From JBMNCQ01 sp049366715 (GTDB taxonomy: Bacteria > Bacillota > Peptococcia > Peptococcales > BICA1-8): a stretch of DNA of 56,713 nucleotides. The stretch is from the NCBI GenBank assembly GCA_049366715.1, contig JBMNCQ010000063.1, positions 1 to 56,713 on the forward strand. Direction: 5' to 3'. A program made the translations under genes and the position numbers. A model generated the notes under the pieces. That model was not told the DNA's origin and did no database searches. It worked only from the letters and a program-made list of their open reading frames with translations. Shown one piece after another: positions 49,732 through 56,713 of this stretch (its first letter is position 1; each line of letters begins with the position of its first letter).

Positions 49732-50033
49732 CGATCCTGAAATAAGTGCCCCGTTCGTTGGTATTTTCGATTATATAACATTGCATAACTGATGCTGATA
49801 CTCTTCATAATCTGGGATATGTCGTTGCCATTATCTTCAATTATTAAGTGGGCGTGATTATCCATAAGACAATAGCAATAAACATTAAAATTATATTTTT
49901 TCTTCATGCGTGATAAAATTTGTAAGAAGTTTTCTTTATCATTTGTACCTCCGAATATATCTTTTCTCTCATTTCCTCGAACTATTATATGATAAGTACT
50001 AAACTCTTCTTTTTTTCTCGCATTTCTAGGCAT
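49725..50033 (-). pseudogene. RAYT transposase, N-terminal half (interrupted gene)
   Basis: Begins MPRNARKKEEFSTYHIIVRG with the HUH-superfamily fold of Y1 transposases. The metal-binding HxH is in LMDNHAHLII (about residues 57-66) and the catalytic Tyr in SISISYAMLYNR (about 80-91). The IS21 insertion cuts it after LFQDRFK. GGTGAGG precedes the ATG. RAYTs move REP-like palindromes; the GGGACGG motif at the element ends may be its cognate sequence. The fragment could still produce a protein with the catalytic residues. Confidence 0.85.
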
Positions 50034-50184
50034 ACCCTCACCCCTCTGGTAACATGGTAACTGGCTATTTATTTTATTCTACCTGATATTATGAGCAAAA
50101 CAAGAACCGTCCCTAACTTGTTCCATTTTTTTCACATCCCTAAATGTATAAATATTTACAATTTGTCAGTAAGGACATATTACT

Positions 50185-50336
50185 CCATTATTTTGTTGCC
50201 TTTAAAATGATAATATATAGTGCCTTTTGCAACTTTTATTTTTTTTGCTAATTTTATCAATAGAAACTTTCTGTACGCCATGCTTTGCAAACAAGTCAAT
50301 GAATGTATCAATAATATCTTGTTTTGTAATTTTCAT
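50185..50336 (-). pseudogene. N-terminal remnant of a TetR regulator
   Basis: From the ATG at 50336 the frame reads KITKQDIIDTFIDLFAKHGV then QKVSIDKIS, the first helices of a TetR DNA-binding domain. A run of eight A residues then shifts the frame; after correcting it the sequence continues KVAKGTIYYHFKGNK, the recognition helix. The ligand domain is absent. A short overlapping frame (50308-50430, about 40 codons, MMPSQKYNDGV...) has no known relatives that I can name. The remaining gap to 50512 holds nothing clear. Confidence 0.6.
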
Positions 50337-50512
50337 ACAGCCACTCCGCATAATCGGAAATAGATACCACCGTCCCGATACTCCATTCCTCAAGTGATAC
50401 ACCATCGTTATATTTCTGCGACGGCATCATTTTTGTTGTTTCCCTTTCACTTATTGTAATCTTTTATTTTACCTATCTTTCAAGCACATAAAATAGAAGC
50501 CATGTTATATAA

Positions 50513-50576
50513 AAACTTCCTCTGCGGTATAGTGGAAATACGCCCCATGTATCTTCACAAACCGCAGAGAAGGTTT
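50513..50576 (-). terminator. Terminator of the RND efflux operon
   Basis: AAACTTCCTCTGCGGT (50513-50528) pairs with ACCGCAGAGAAGGTTT (50561-50576) in 14 of 16 positions, directly after the RND stop codon. On the minus strand TTTTTATAT follows. Confidence 0.65.
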
Positions 50577-53500
50577 TTAGCAAATGTTAAAGCAAGCCTG
50601 TTTTTTCCTTTCCTTTCTTTCTACAGCGCTTTCACCCAAACTATAAACAACCGGCACTATTATTAGTGTAAAAAACATACATAATGCGTCGCCGCACATA
50701 AACGCAATAGCCATACCTGTAAACAGTGCATTTCCGCTGATTGCTAGTGGCAGCATACCTAAAACCGCCGTCATGGTACTTAAAAACACCGGTCTAAAAC
50801 GCCTTTTTACCGCGAGTTTACACGCTTCGTCAATAGAAACGCCCCTTTCCCTCTCGTTGTTTATAAAATTAACCAAGACAATTGCGTTGTTTACAACTAC
50901 TCCAAACAGGCTCAGTATACCCAGAACCGCAAACAGGCTCAGGCTTTGCTTAAACGCCAAAAGCCCCAGAGTTGAGCCGACAAAGGAAAACGGTATGGCG
51001 CATAATACATAAAAAAGTTTTCTAAACGAATTGAACTGTAAATACAGAACCAGTATAATGCCCATAACCCCGATTACTACGCCGGTTAACACTATACCCA
51101 ACGCTTCGTCCATATCGGCGGCGTCGCCCTCATATTTAAGCGTTACGTTTTCAAAAACCTTAGATTTAAGCGCTTCTTCAAGTTGGCGTTGTATGGCAAT
51201 AGGCGTGTATCCAACTTTCGGAGAAGCGCCTATTAAAACCGTCCTAACTCCGTTATATCTTGTAATTACGCTGTAACTTCCTCTAAGTCCTATATCCGCA
51301 AGCTGCTTTACTTGATATTTATTGCCTGTCGCTTCAGATTTTATCATTAAGTTTTGCAATTCTTCCGAAGAGTGAATACCGCTTTTAACGATAATGGGAT
51401 ACTCCTTGCCGTCTTTTCTGAATACGGAAACCGAATTCCCCATGAGCGCGGCGTTAAGCTCCGCCTGAAATCCCGCTTTGGTTATGCCATAGGTATTCAG
51501 TGAGAAATCGTCTATATCCAAATAATATTGTAGTGTTTGAATTTGACGGTCACTGCGAATGGTTGTTGCTCCTTCAATTTTAGAAAGCTCATCCTCTATT
51601 ATGCCCGAAGCGTTATTAAGCGCGTCGAAGTCGTTCCCAATCAGCCTTAATTGTATCGGCTGTTCCGGAGCAGGCGCGATACCAAGTTCGTTTACCTTGA
51701 TTAAACAGCTTGGAACAAGCCCGTCTATTTCCGTTTGAAGAAATTCCACGAACTCGCCGTTATTCTTAAAACGGCCTCCCGCCTTTAAATCCACTCCTAT
51801 GACAACATTTCCCCTGTTAATGGCGTCTTCTTGAGGTATTGCGCTAAAATCATATCTTGGTAGACCGCCTTTTATTGCGGTCATATAATACACTGTTTCC
51901 GGTTGTGAGCGCACAATTTCAGCCACCTTAAAGGTTGCCTCTGTTGATTTTTTCATATCTTCAGTATTGGGTGATGTAATTTTTATATCAATAAGCGTTT
52001 TTGTGGACTTCGGCATAAGCTCCGAATCTAACGTTCCCAAAAGCATGAAGGACACAAAAAGTATTGTACCGGCAGCCAAAATTGCCGCAATTTTATTTTT
52101 AAAGGCAAGTTGAAACAGTTTGTCAACTATTTCGCCTAATCCGCCAATTAAATTAATTTTACCCATTTTGGGCGGCTTGCTTTTTTTCATAAACAAGTAG
52201 CACATAACCGGTGTCAGCAGTATAGAAACCGCGTAGGAAGCCGTAAGCGCAGCTATAACTATCGTGGGCAGACTACTCACAAAATCTTTTGTTGCGCCGG
52301 GTAGAGAATAAAAAATCGTAAACATCGACACGGTGGTCATCGTTGACGCAAGCACGGGGAAAGCAATGCTTTTAACCCCTTTTACGCAGGCTTGCAGTTT
52401 CTCAGTTCCATTGTCAATCAGCACCTGTATGGTGTCGCTCACAACTACGGCGTTATCCACCAGCATACCCAACGCTATGATAAGAGCGGCAAGCGAAATA
52501 AATTGCACGTAAATCCCCAAAAGCTTCATTACAATAAAGACCGACAAAAGGGACACCGGAATTACAAACGCAATAATACCACCGTTGCGGATACTCATGC
52601 CCAGCATTATAACCACAAGAACTATTAGAACGGCTTGCAGGACGCTGTTTGTAAAATTACTTATAGAATTATTCACGTCACTTGCCAAATCAACAACAGT
52701 ATTAATCTCAATTCCTTTTGGCAAGGTTTGCCTGTATTCGTCAACCGTCTCCAGAATTTCCGCCCCCGCCGTAACCACATTAATGCCGTCCTGATAGCTG
52801 AGGCTCAAGATTATGGCGTCTTTTCCGTTGTACTGATATTGCTTTGCGCTGCTGTTAGCTGTTTTTTCTATTACCGCAATATCCTTGAGTTTCGTAATCG
52901 CACCTGAATTTTCTGATAAGCCGATTATAATATCTTCTATTTCTTTGATGCTCTCGAATTTGCCCGAAGTATTTACTCTTATCGTGTCATCGTCAAACTC
53001 AATATTCCCTGCGGGGATAATACTGTTTTGATATTGAATGATATTACCTAAATCAGAAAGGGATAATCCTGTCTTGTTTAGTTTGGAAATATCAACCGTT
53101 ATTAATATTTCTTCCTGCAAATCACCGCTTATGGTTATTGTTTTAACTCCGCTCATCCCACGGATTTTTGACTTGAGTGTTTCAGCTCTTTGCGTCAGCT
53201 CCGCGATACTTTGTGTTTCTCCTGTAAACGCAAGCAGCATCCCGTCAGCGTTGCCTATATCGGTTATGAATTGGCAGAATACTCCTGCCGGCAATTCTGT
53301 CGCCTGCAAGGTTTCAAGTTCATATCTTAAATTCGTTTGGTTTTTTTCAAGCAGCTTTAAATCCGTTGTTTCTTTAAAAATGATTTGCACAACACTTAAG
53401 CCGTTGGAGGATTCAGAGGTAACGCTTTTAAGGCTGTCCGCCGTCATTGCCAAATCCTCAATTTTCTTAGTAATAAGCTCCTCAACATCCTCTGCGGAAG

Positions 53501-53672
53501 CGCCCGGATATGATGCCATAATAATCGCCATAGGCATTGGCGTGGGAGGGTATTCCTGCTTTGGCAAACTAAAATAACAGAGAAGGCCACCAACAAATAT
53601 AAAGGCCACAACAACAAATACAAGATTTTTTTTCTTTATAACAGAATATAGAAGCCCTTTTTCCTCTTCCAT
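50577..53672 (-). CDS. RND family efflux permease (AcrB/MMPL-like)
   Basis: A 1031-residue inner-membrane proton/drug antiporter with the duplicated RND plan: TM1 at about 12-30 (NLVFVVVAFIFVGGLLCYFS), porter loop about 35-320, TM2-6 about 330-500 with GMLVDNAVVVSDT (about 402-414) carrying the proton-relay Asp region, TM7 at about 530-550, a second loop, and TM8-12 with GVVVNNAIVLVNFINNERER near 940. It starts overlapping the adaptor stop by 1 nt (TAATG). RND pumps in Gram-positive bacteria have no outer membrane partner; substrate unknown. Confidence 0.9.
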   Translation of the reverse strand: MEEEKGLLYSVIKKKNLVFVVVAFIFVGGLLCYFSLPKQEYPPTPMPMAIIMASYPGASAEDVEELITKKIEDLAMTADSLKSVTSESSNGLSVVQIIFKETTDLKLLEKNQTNLRYELETLQATELPAGVFCQFITDIGNADGMLLAFTGETQSIAELTQRAETLKSKIRGMSGVKTITISGDLQEEILITVDISKLNKTGLSLSDLGNIIQYQNSIIPAGNIEFDDDTIRVNTSGKFESIKEIEDIIIGLSENSGAITKLKDIAVIEKTANSSAKQYQYNGKDAIILSLSYQDGINVVTAGAEILETVDEYRQTLPKGIEINTVVDLASDVNNSISNFTNSVLQAVLIVLVVIMLGMSIRNGGIIAFVIPVSLLSVFIVMKLLGIYVQFISLAALIIALGMLVDNAVVVSDTIQVLIDNGTEKLQACVKGVKSIAFPVLASTMTTVSMFTIFYSLPGATKDFVSSLPTIVIAALTASYAVSILLTPVMCYLFMKKSKPPKMGKINLIGGLGEIVDKLFQLAFKNKIAAILAAGTILFVSFMLLGTLDSELMPKSTKTLIDIKITSPNTEDMKKSTEATFKVAEIVRSQPETVYYMTAIKGGLPRYDFSAIPQEDAINRGNVVIGVDLKAGGRFKNNGEFVEFLQTEIDGLVPSCLIKVNELGIAPAPEQPIQLRLIGNDFDALNNASGIIEDELSKIEGATTIRSDRQIQTLQYYLDIDDFSLNTYGITKAGFQAELNAALMGNSVSVFRKDGKEYPIIVKSGIHSSEELQNLMIKSEATGNKYQVKQLADIGLRGSYSVITRYNGVRTVLIGASPKVGYTPIAIQRQLEEALKSKVFENVTLKYEGDAADMDEALGIVLTGVVIGVMGIILVLYLQFNSFRKLFYVLCAIPFSFVGSTLGLLAFKQSLSLFAVLGILSLFGVVVNNAIVLVNFINNERERGVSIDEACKLAVKRRFRPVFLSTMTAVLGMLPLAISGNALFTGMAIAFMCGDALCMFFTLIIVPVVYSLGESAVERKERKKQACFNIC

Positions 53673-54913
53673 TATTCCAACACCCTATCTATAATTGACA
53701 GCCAGTCGTTTTCTTTTATGGATTTAACATCGTCGGCGACGATAATAATTCCCGGAACAAGGTTCAAGGCAATGACGTTTGAACCGTATACGTCATCAAA
53801 CAATACTTCTTTCATAACCGCCTTGTATAGACCACCTTCATCTTTTTCGGCACAATACACATAGTTGACTCCGTTTACCGCGAACATTGCGTTGATAGGA
53901 ATTAAAACAGCGCTTCTCGTTTCAGTGGGAATTTTCACGCTTACTATTGTTCCGGCGGGTATATCGTTTGTCTCAAGCGCTATTTCCACGGAATATGTCA
54001 TGGAGCTTTCGTCGGGATATTGACCGGCCGTGATCACCGTCCCGGAAAACGAAGTTCCCGAGAAATCTATATCCACTTTCATACCTGTGCTTATTTTGGG
54101 CAAATCGTTAACGGAAACCCCTATAGTCACAATCTGCTCGATAGACTTTAAAATTATGACCGGAGCCCCTGCTCCGATTATTTCTCCCGCATTAGCGGAT
54201 ACGTCAATTATGTAGCCATCGGCGGGCGATAGCATTACGGAACTCATATCACTTTCCAGTCTGTTTATGCTAAGCTTTTGCAAATCTATGTTTTTTCTGG
54301 CGTTATCAACGCTTTTTTCTTGGAGAGCCAAATCAGCGGCGTAATCCTGCTCTGTTTTATATAATTCGTTCGCGATTGTTTCAAAAGCGAATTTCTCGTC
54401 GTCATACTCTTTTTTAGAAATCGCCCCTAAGTTAAACAATATCTCGAACTTTTCACAACTGTCTTTTGCTTTATCATAAGAACGTTTCAGCGTGTTAATG
54501 GAAGAAGTATACGAGTTCTTGATTTTTTCGAGATTAAGCTGTTCCGCTTCGTAAACGGCTTCAACTTTACTTAAGTTTAGTCTTTCAGCTTCAACTTGAA
54601 AAATCATGTTTTGTGCCATCAATGCGTCGACTTCTGCCAGCAAATCGCCCTCTTTAATGCGTTGACCGACCTGCGCGTAAATTGCGGAGATTTTACCGGA
54701 CTGCTCAAAGGACAGGTTCTTGATTGACTTTGCGGTAACGAAGCCTTCATAATCGACTGTTTCCACATAGCTTTCACTTGTTGTCGTTATAGTTTTTACA
54801 GTTTTTGAAGGAACGCTTTCACCTGCGATGTCCTTCTTTGCGCAGCCTGTGGCTGTAGAGACGGCCAGCGCCAAACTTATTCCTATGCATATGATTTTTA
54901 TATTTCTTACCAT
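53672..54913 (-). CDS. RND efflux periplasmic-adaptor-type lipoprotein
   Basis: A membrane-fusion protein of about 413 residues. The signal peptide ends in lipobox STATGC, then KKDIAGES. Domains: lipoyl half GKISAIYAQVGQRIKEGDLL (about 70-89), long alpha-hairpin coiled coil (about 95-210), lipoyl second half SPADGYIIDVSANAGEIIGA (about 222-241), beta-barrel and membrane-proximal domain (about 250-410). It joins the RND permease gene that follows. The ATG at 54913 follows GGGGG; the frame's earlier TTG is less likely. Two operator copies lie directly upstream. Confidence 0.87.
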   Translation of the reverse strand: MVRNIKIICIGISLALAVSTATGCAKKDIAGESVPSKTVKTITTTSESYVETVDYEGFVTAKSIKNLSFEQSGKISAIYAQVGQRIKEGDLLAEVDALMAQNMIFQVEAERLNLSKVEAVYEAEQLNLEKIKNSYTSSINTLKRSYDKAKDSCEKFEILFNLGAISKKEYDDEKFAFETIANELYKTEQDYAADLALQEKSVDNARKNIDLQKLSINRLESDMSSVMLSPADGYIIDVSANAGEIIGAGAPVIILKSIEQIVTIGVSVNDLPKISTGMKVDIDFSGTSFSGTVITAGQYPDESSMTYSVEIALETNDIPAGTIVSVKIPTETRSAVLIPINAMFAVNGVNYVYCAEKDEGGLYKAVMKEVLFDDVYGSNVIALNLVPGIIIVADDVKSIKENDWLSIIDRVLE

Positions 54914-54953
54914 TTCATTCAACCCCCTATAATTTGGTCGGTGATTACATAAA

Positions 54954-55007
54954 ATACTAAACGTATAGTATGTAAGAGTTGAAAAATAGATACCAAACGT
55001 TTAGTAT
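54954..55007. promoter_or_regulatory. Two TetR operators before the RND operon
   Basis: ATACTAAACGTATAGTAT (54954-54971) and ATACCAAACGTTTAGTAT (54990-55007) are 18-bp near-perfect palindromes, 36 bp apart centre to centre, in the promoter region of the adaptor-RND operon. A third copy lies before the TetR gene at 55635-55652. Confidence 0.85.
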
Positions 55008-55031
55008 GTTCATATCAAAGAAAACTTTTAC

Positions 55032-55619
55032 CTATGCTTTTATGCTGTTATAGAGCGCATCCCATAACAAAATCAACTGCTCTTTTTGTCTCGGCATATT
55101 TCCAAGAATAATCCCCCGCATCCCGAAACCGTCACCGGTTAATATAAACAGATCAGCAACCTGCTCATTGCTCAATGTTGTTTCAATTTCGCCGTTACTT
55201 CTGGCAGCTTCGCTAACTTCAATCCAAGCTTTTTTTTCCTGAGCAAATGATTCTCTTACCCTAATTACCAACTCCGGGAAGTTCTTCATTGCGTCGAACA
55301 TATAGGCATAAAAATTAATGCTTATTGTACTTACTTCACTTTCTTTTTGCGCGAAAATCAAATGATGGTCTAAATAATCATGGTAAAACTTATAAAGCGA
55401 ATCCTGCGAAAACTTTGAGAAGTTCAGGTGCATCTCGTTGAAAAAAATGCGATCGAAAACTTCCTGAAATAACTGTTCCTTATTTTTGAAAAAATAGTAA
55501 ACAGCACCCTTTGTTAAACCGACACTCTTGGTAATTTCTTGTATCGAAACTTCATTATAGCCTTTTTTAATAAATAAATCATATGCTGCCAGTAGTATTT
55601 GATTCCTTGTATCATTCAT
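55032..55619 (-). CDS. TetR/AcrR family transcriptional regulator of the RND pump
   Basis: A 195-residue regulator. Helix-turn-helix VSIQEITKSVGLTKGAVYYF then FKNKEQLF is at about residues 23-50. A Met-rich C-terminal half (GMRGIILGNM) may line the ligand pocket. It lies upstream of the adaptor-RND operon on the same strand but with its own operator. Shared 18-bp operators before both units are good evidence for repression of the pump and itself. Confidence 0.9.
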   Translation of the reverse strand: MNDTRNQILLAAYDLFIKKGYNEVSIQEITKSVGLTKGAVYYFFKNKEQLFQEVFDRIFFNEMHLNFSKFSQDSLYKFYHDYLDHHLIFAQKESEVSTISINFYAYMFDAMKNFPELVIRVRESFAQEKKAWIEVSEAARSNGEIETTLSNEQVADLFILTGDGFGMRGIILGNMPRQKEQLILLWDALYNSIKA

Positions 55620-55634
55620 AGGCTATCCTCCAAG

Positions 55635-55652
55635 ATACTAAACGTTTGGTAT
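55635..55652. promoter_or_regulatory. TetR operator before its own gene
   Basis: ATACTAAACGTTTGGTAT is the same operator as at 54954 and 54990, about 15 nt upstream of the TetR ATG at 55619. Confidence 0.85.
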
Positions 55653-55963
55653 ATAATTATAATATGCTCTTTTAAGATGTTTATCAATATGTTTTTTGTT
55701 TTTTAGAAAGTATATTCTCCGTATATACTCCATTGGCGAAAAAATCAATAATATCGTTGGGTTGATCCGATGTCAGGCTTATGCAGGGCGAGGATTTTGC
55801 TTTACCTAACCCCAGCCAGTGTTTTGCTAAAGATAGGCACACCACCAAAATCTATTGGAGCAAGAACATATTTCACTCCTGTTTCTGTACAATGTATTAT
55901 TTTGACTCCCATTAGACGAATGCTGATATTGAGTATCAAATGGTTACGACCGGAATTTTGCAA
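55653..55963. other. Gap with an unidentified coding-like frame
   Basis: No gene is recognised. A minus-strand frame at about 55800-55910 reads MGVKIIHCTETGVKYVLAPI then DFGGVPIFSKTLAG, which looks like protein, but it has no ribosome site and then hits stops. It may be a remnant of a small protein gene. Confidence 0.3.
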
Positions 55964-56605
55964 TCAATTCACCTGAACACACAACTTTGTTACACGCAAA
56001 TCATCCATTTCAGCCACTGTGCCTTTGTACTTCTTCTCCAGCTTGTCGAGTGCTTCCTTGACGCTTTGCTGCCCCTTGTCTGGGAGCTTGCTGATCAGTT
56101 CTTTGCGGCTAACACGTTCTGTCATCACAAGCAGACAGGCTTTGCCGCTCCCCACTACCAAATCCATTTCCCAATGTCCCTTTTCTTCTCTGCTATTCGC
56201 TGCCGCCGGTCGTTCTTCTATGCTGCGCCCTTTCAAGTTGTTCAGCGCTACTTTCCGGACTTTTCGGTATTTCCGTTTCTTTCTCTTCCGTTTTACAGGA
56301 AGATCTTTGTTGGAAAGGTTTAGGAAGTCTCCTCTGTCTATCATGTTGTATACGGTTTTTGTACACAGCGTCACCTGAAAGACCAATCCCTTCGCCTTGA
56401 TTTCTCCGATTACCGCGTCGGGCGTGCAGCCGTCTTTCCCTATGCGTTTTTCCAGATGCCGGGCTAGCCTGTGGTCTTTCCCGATTTTCAATCCACGGCC
56501 TTTGTTCCCGGCTTTTTCTTCCGCCCTCCGCTGTCCTACGTCCGCCGCATATACTGTTTCTTCCAAATAATCTTTTATGGCAGGATTCCGGCTTGCATAT
56601 GGCAA
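55964..56605 (-). pseudogene. IS30-family transposase, truncated at both ends
   Basis: The central part of an IS30 transposase: HLEKRIGKDGCTPDAVIGEI, then TKTVYNMIDRGDF, a basic region (KRKRKKRKYRKV), and the first catalytic Asp in EKGHWEMDLVVGSGK. The sequence loses the family after LEKKYKG, before the second Asp and the Glu. The N-terminal helix-turn-helix is cut off at about 56600, where the RAYT end begins. It is therefore inactive and serves as the insertion site of the next element. Confidence 0.8.
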
Positions 56606-56713
56606 GCAGGGACGGTTCTTTTCTTGCCTCTAAGCCTTTCCTAAAATCCTATCACCCGCGATTCACTTAAGCCACCCGTCATTTCCCCTATCTCTTTCAA
56701 TGTTAATGTTGAG
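56602..56713 (-). mobile_element. End of a second RAYT element, running out of the window
   Basis: 56602-56713 repeats 46758-46873 almost exactly, including the GGGACGGTTCTT end motif and the C-terminal codons of the RAYT transposase. One base is missing near 56650, which changes the last residues (SRV then IGF and stop in place of SRVSRILGKA). It abuts the broken IS30 gene, so this copy probably inserted there. Confidence 0.8.

Larger units (their letters stand above)
46758..50120 (-). mobile_element. RAYT (REP-associated Y1 transposase) element, split by an IS21
   Basis: The ends share CAAGTAGGGACGGTTCTT (46759-46776) and its inverse AAGAACCGTCCCTAACTTG (50102-50120), flanking a Y1/RAYT transposase gene on the minus strand. 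A second copy of the 46758 end starts at 56602. The element is interrupted by the IS21 element at 47309-49724. The outer borders are inferred from the shared motif and second copy. Confidence 0.65.

Noticed and set aside
53038..53577. Plus-strand frame of 179 codons inside the RND permease gene
   Set aside because: Antisense shadow of a well-supported coding region.
1..56713. CRISPR array, tRNA, rRNA or replication origin
   Set aside because: No regularly spaced repeats, cloverleaf-like genes, rRNA motifs or DnaA-box clusters were noticed; this was by eye, so a formal scan could still find a small RNA.

Overview
This 56.7 kb window looks like an accessory, resistance-rich segment of a low-to-medium GC Gram-positive genome, most likely an anaerobic Clostridia/Peptococcaceae-type Firmicute. 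The evidence is strong AGGAGG-type ribosome sites, lipoprotein signals, a VanG-type glycopeptide operon, a macrolide phosphotransferase of the Mph(B) type and a Listeria/Bacillus-type rifampicin phosphotransferase. The genus cannot be fixed from the sequence. No tRNA, rRNA, ribosomal-protein or other clear housekeeping gene was seen, and no CRISPR array.

Layout. 0-7 kb: ketopantoate-reductase-like gene with a divergent TetR; an MFS pump with its MarR; a GC-rich cupin/carboxymuconolactone-decarboxylase-like/aldo-keto reductase operon with a divergent MerR and a 19-bp-spacer promoter. 7-13 kb: decayed phosphatase and IS remnants, a TetR plus PEP-synthase/Rph-like enzyme, an IS21 3' remnant, and a PadR-DUF4180 regulator. 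12.8-20 kb: MarR-EmrA-EmrB efflux operon and a TetR-ABC ATPase-FtsX permease operon. 20-27.7 kb: vanR-vanS-vanY-vanW(nonsense)-vanG-vanXY-vanT, all on the minus strand. 28-34.3 kb: DUF2200 and VOC genes, an acyltransferase group (SGNH, MBOAT, truncated DHHW), and a second two-component system. 34.5-46 kb: mph(B)-like gene, TetR, quinone oxidoreductase, rph with a divergent TetR, group II intron remains, a methyltransferase behind a terminator-type leader, and an MFS pump with TetR. 46-50 kb: nested mobile DNA, an intact IS21-family element inserted in a REP-associated (RAYT/Y1) transposase gene. 50-56.7 kb: an RND pump with a lipoprotein adaptor and TetR, a truncated IS30 transposase, and a second RAYT end running out of the window.

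How it works together. Nearly every enzyme or pump sits beside its own TetR, MarR, MerR, PadR or two-component regulator, and in most cases the matching inverted-repeat operator can be read in the DNA. The picture is a patchwork of independently switched detoxification and efflux cassettes (glycopeptide, rifampicin, macrolide, multidrug) separated by IS scars and decaying genes. Base composition shifts sharply between cassettes, which suggests separate acquisitions. The observations most worth checking are the paired VanR-box-like sites, the amber codon in vanW, the membrane-domain-free VanT, the attenuator-like leader of the methyltransferase, and the nested RAYT/IS21 element whose original reading frame can be reconstructed exactly.
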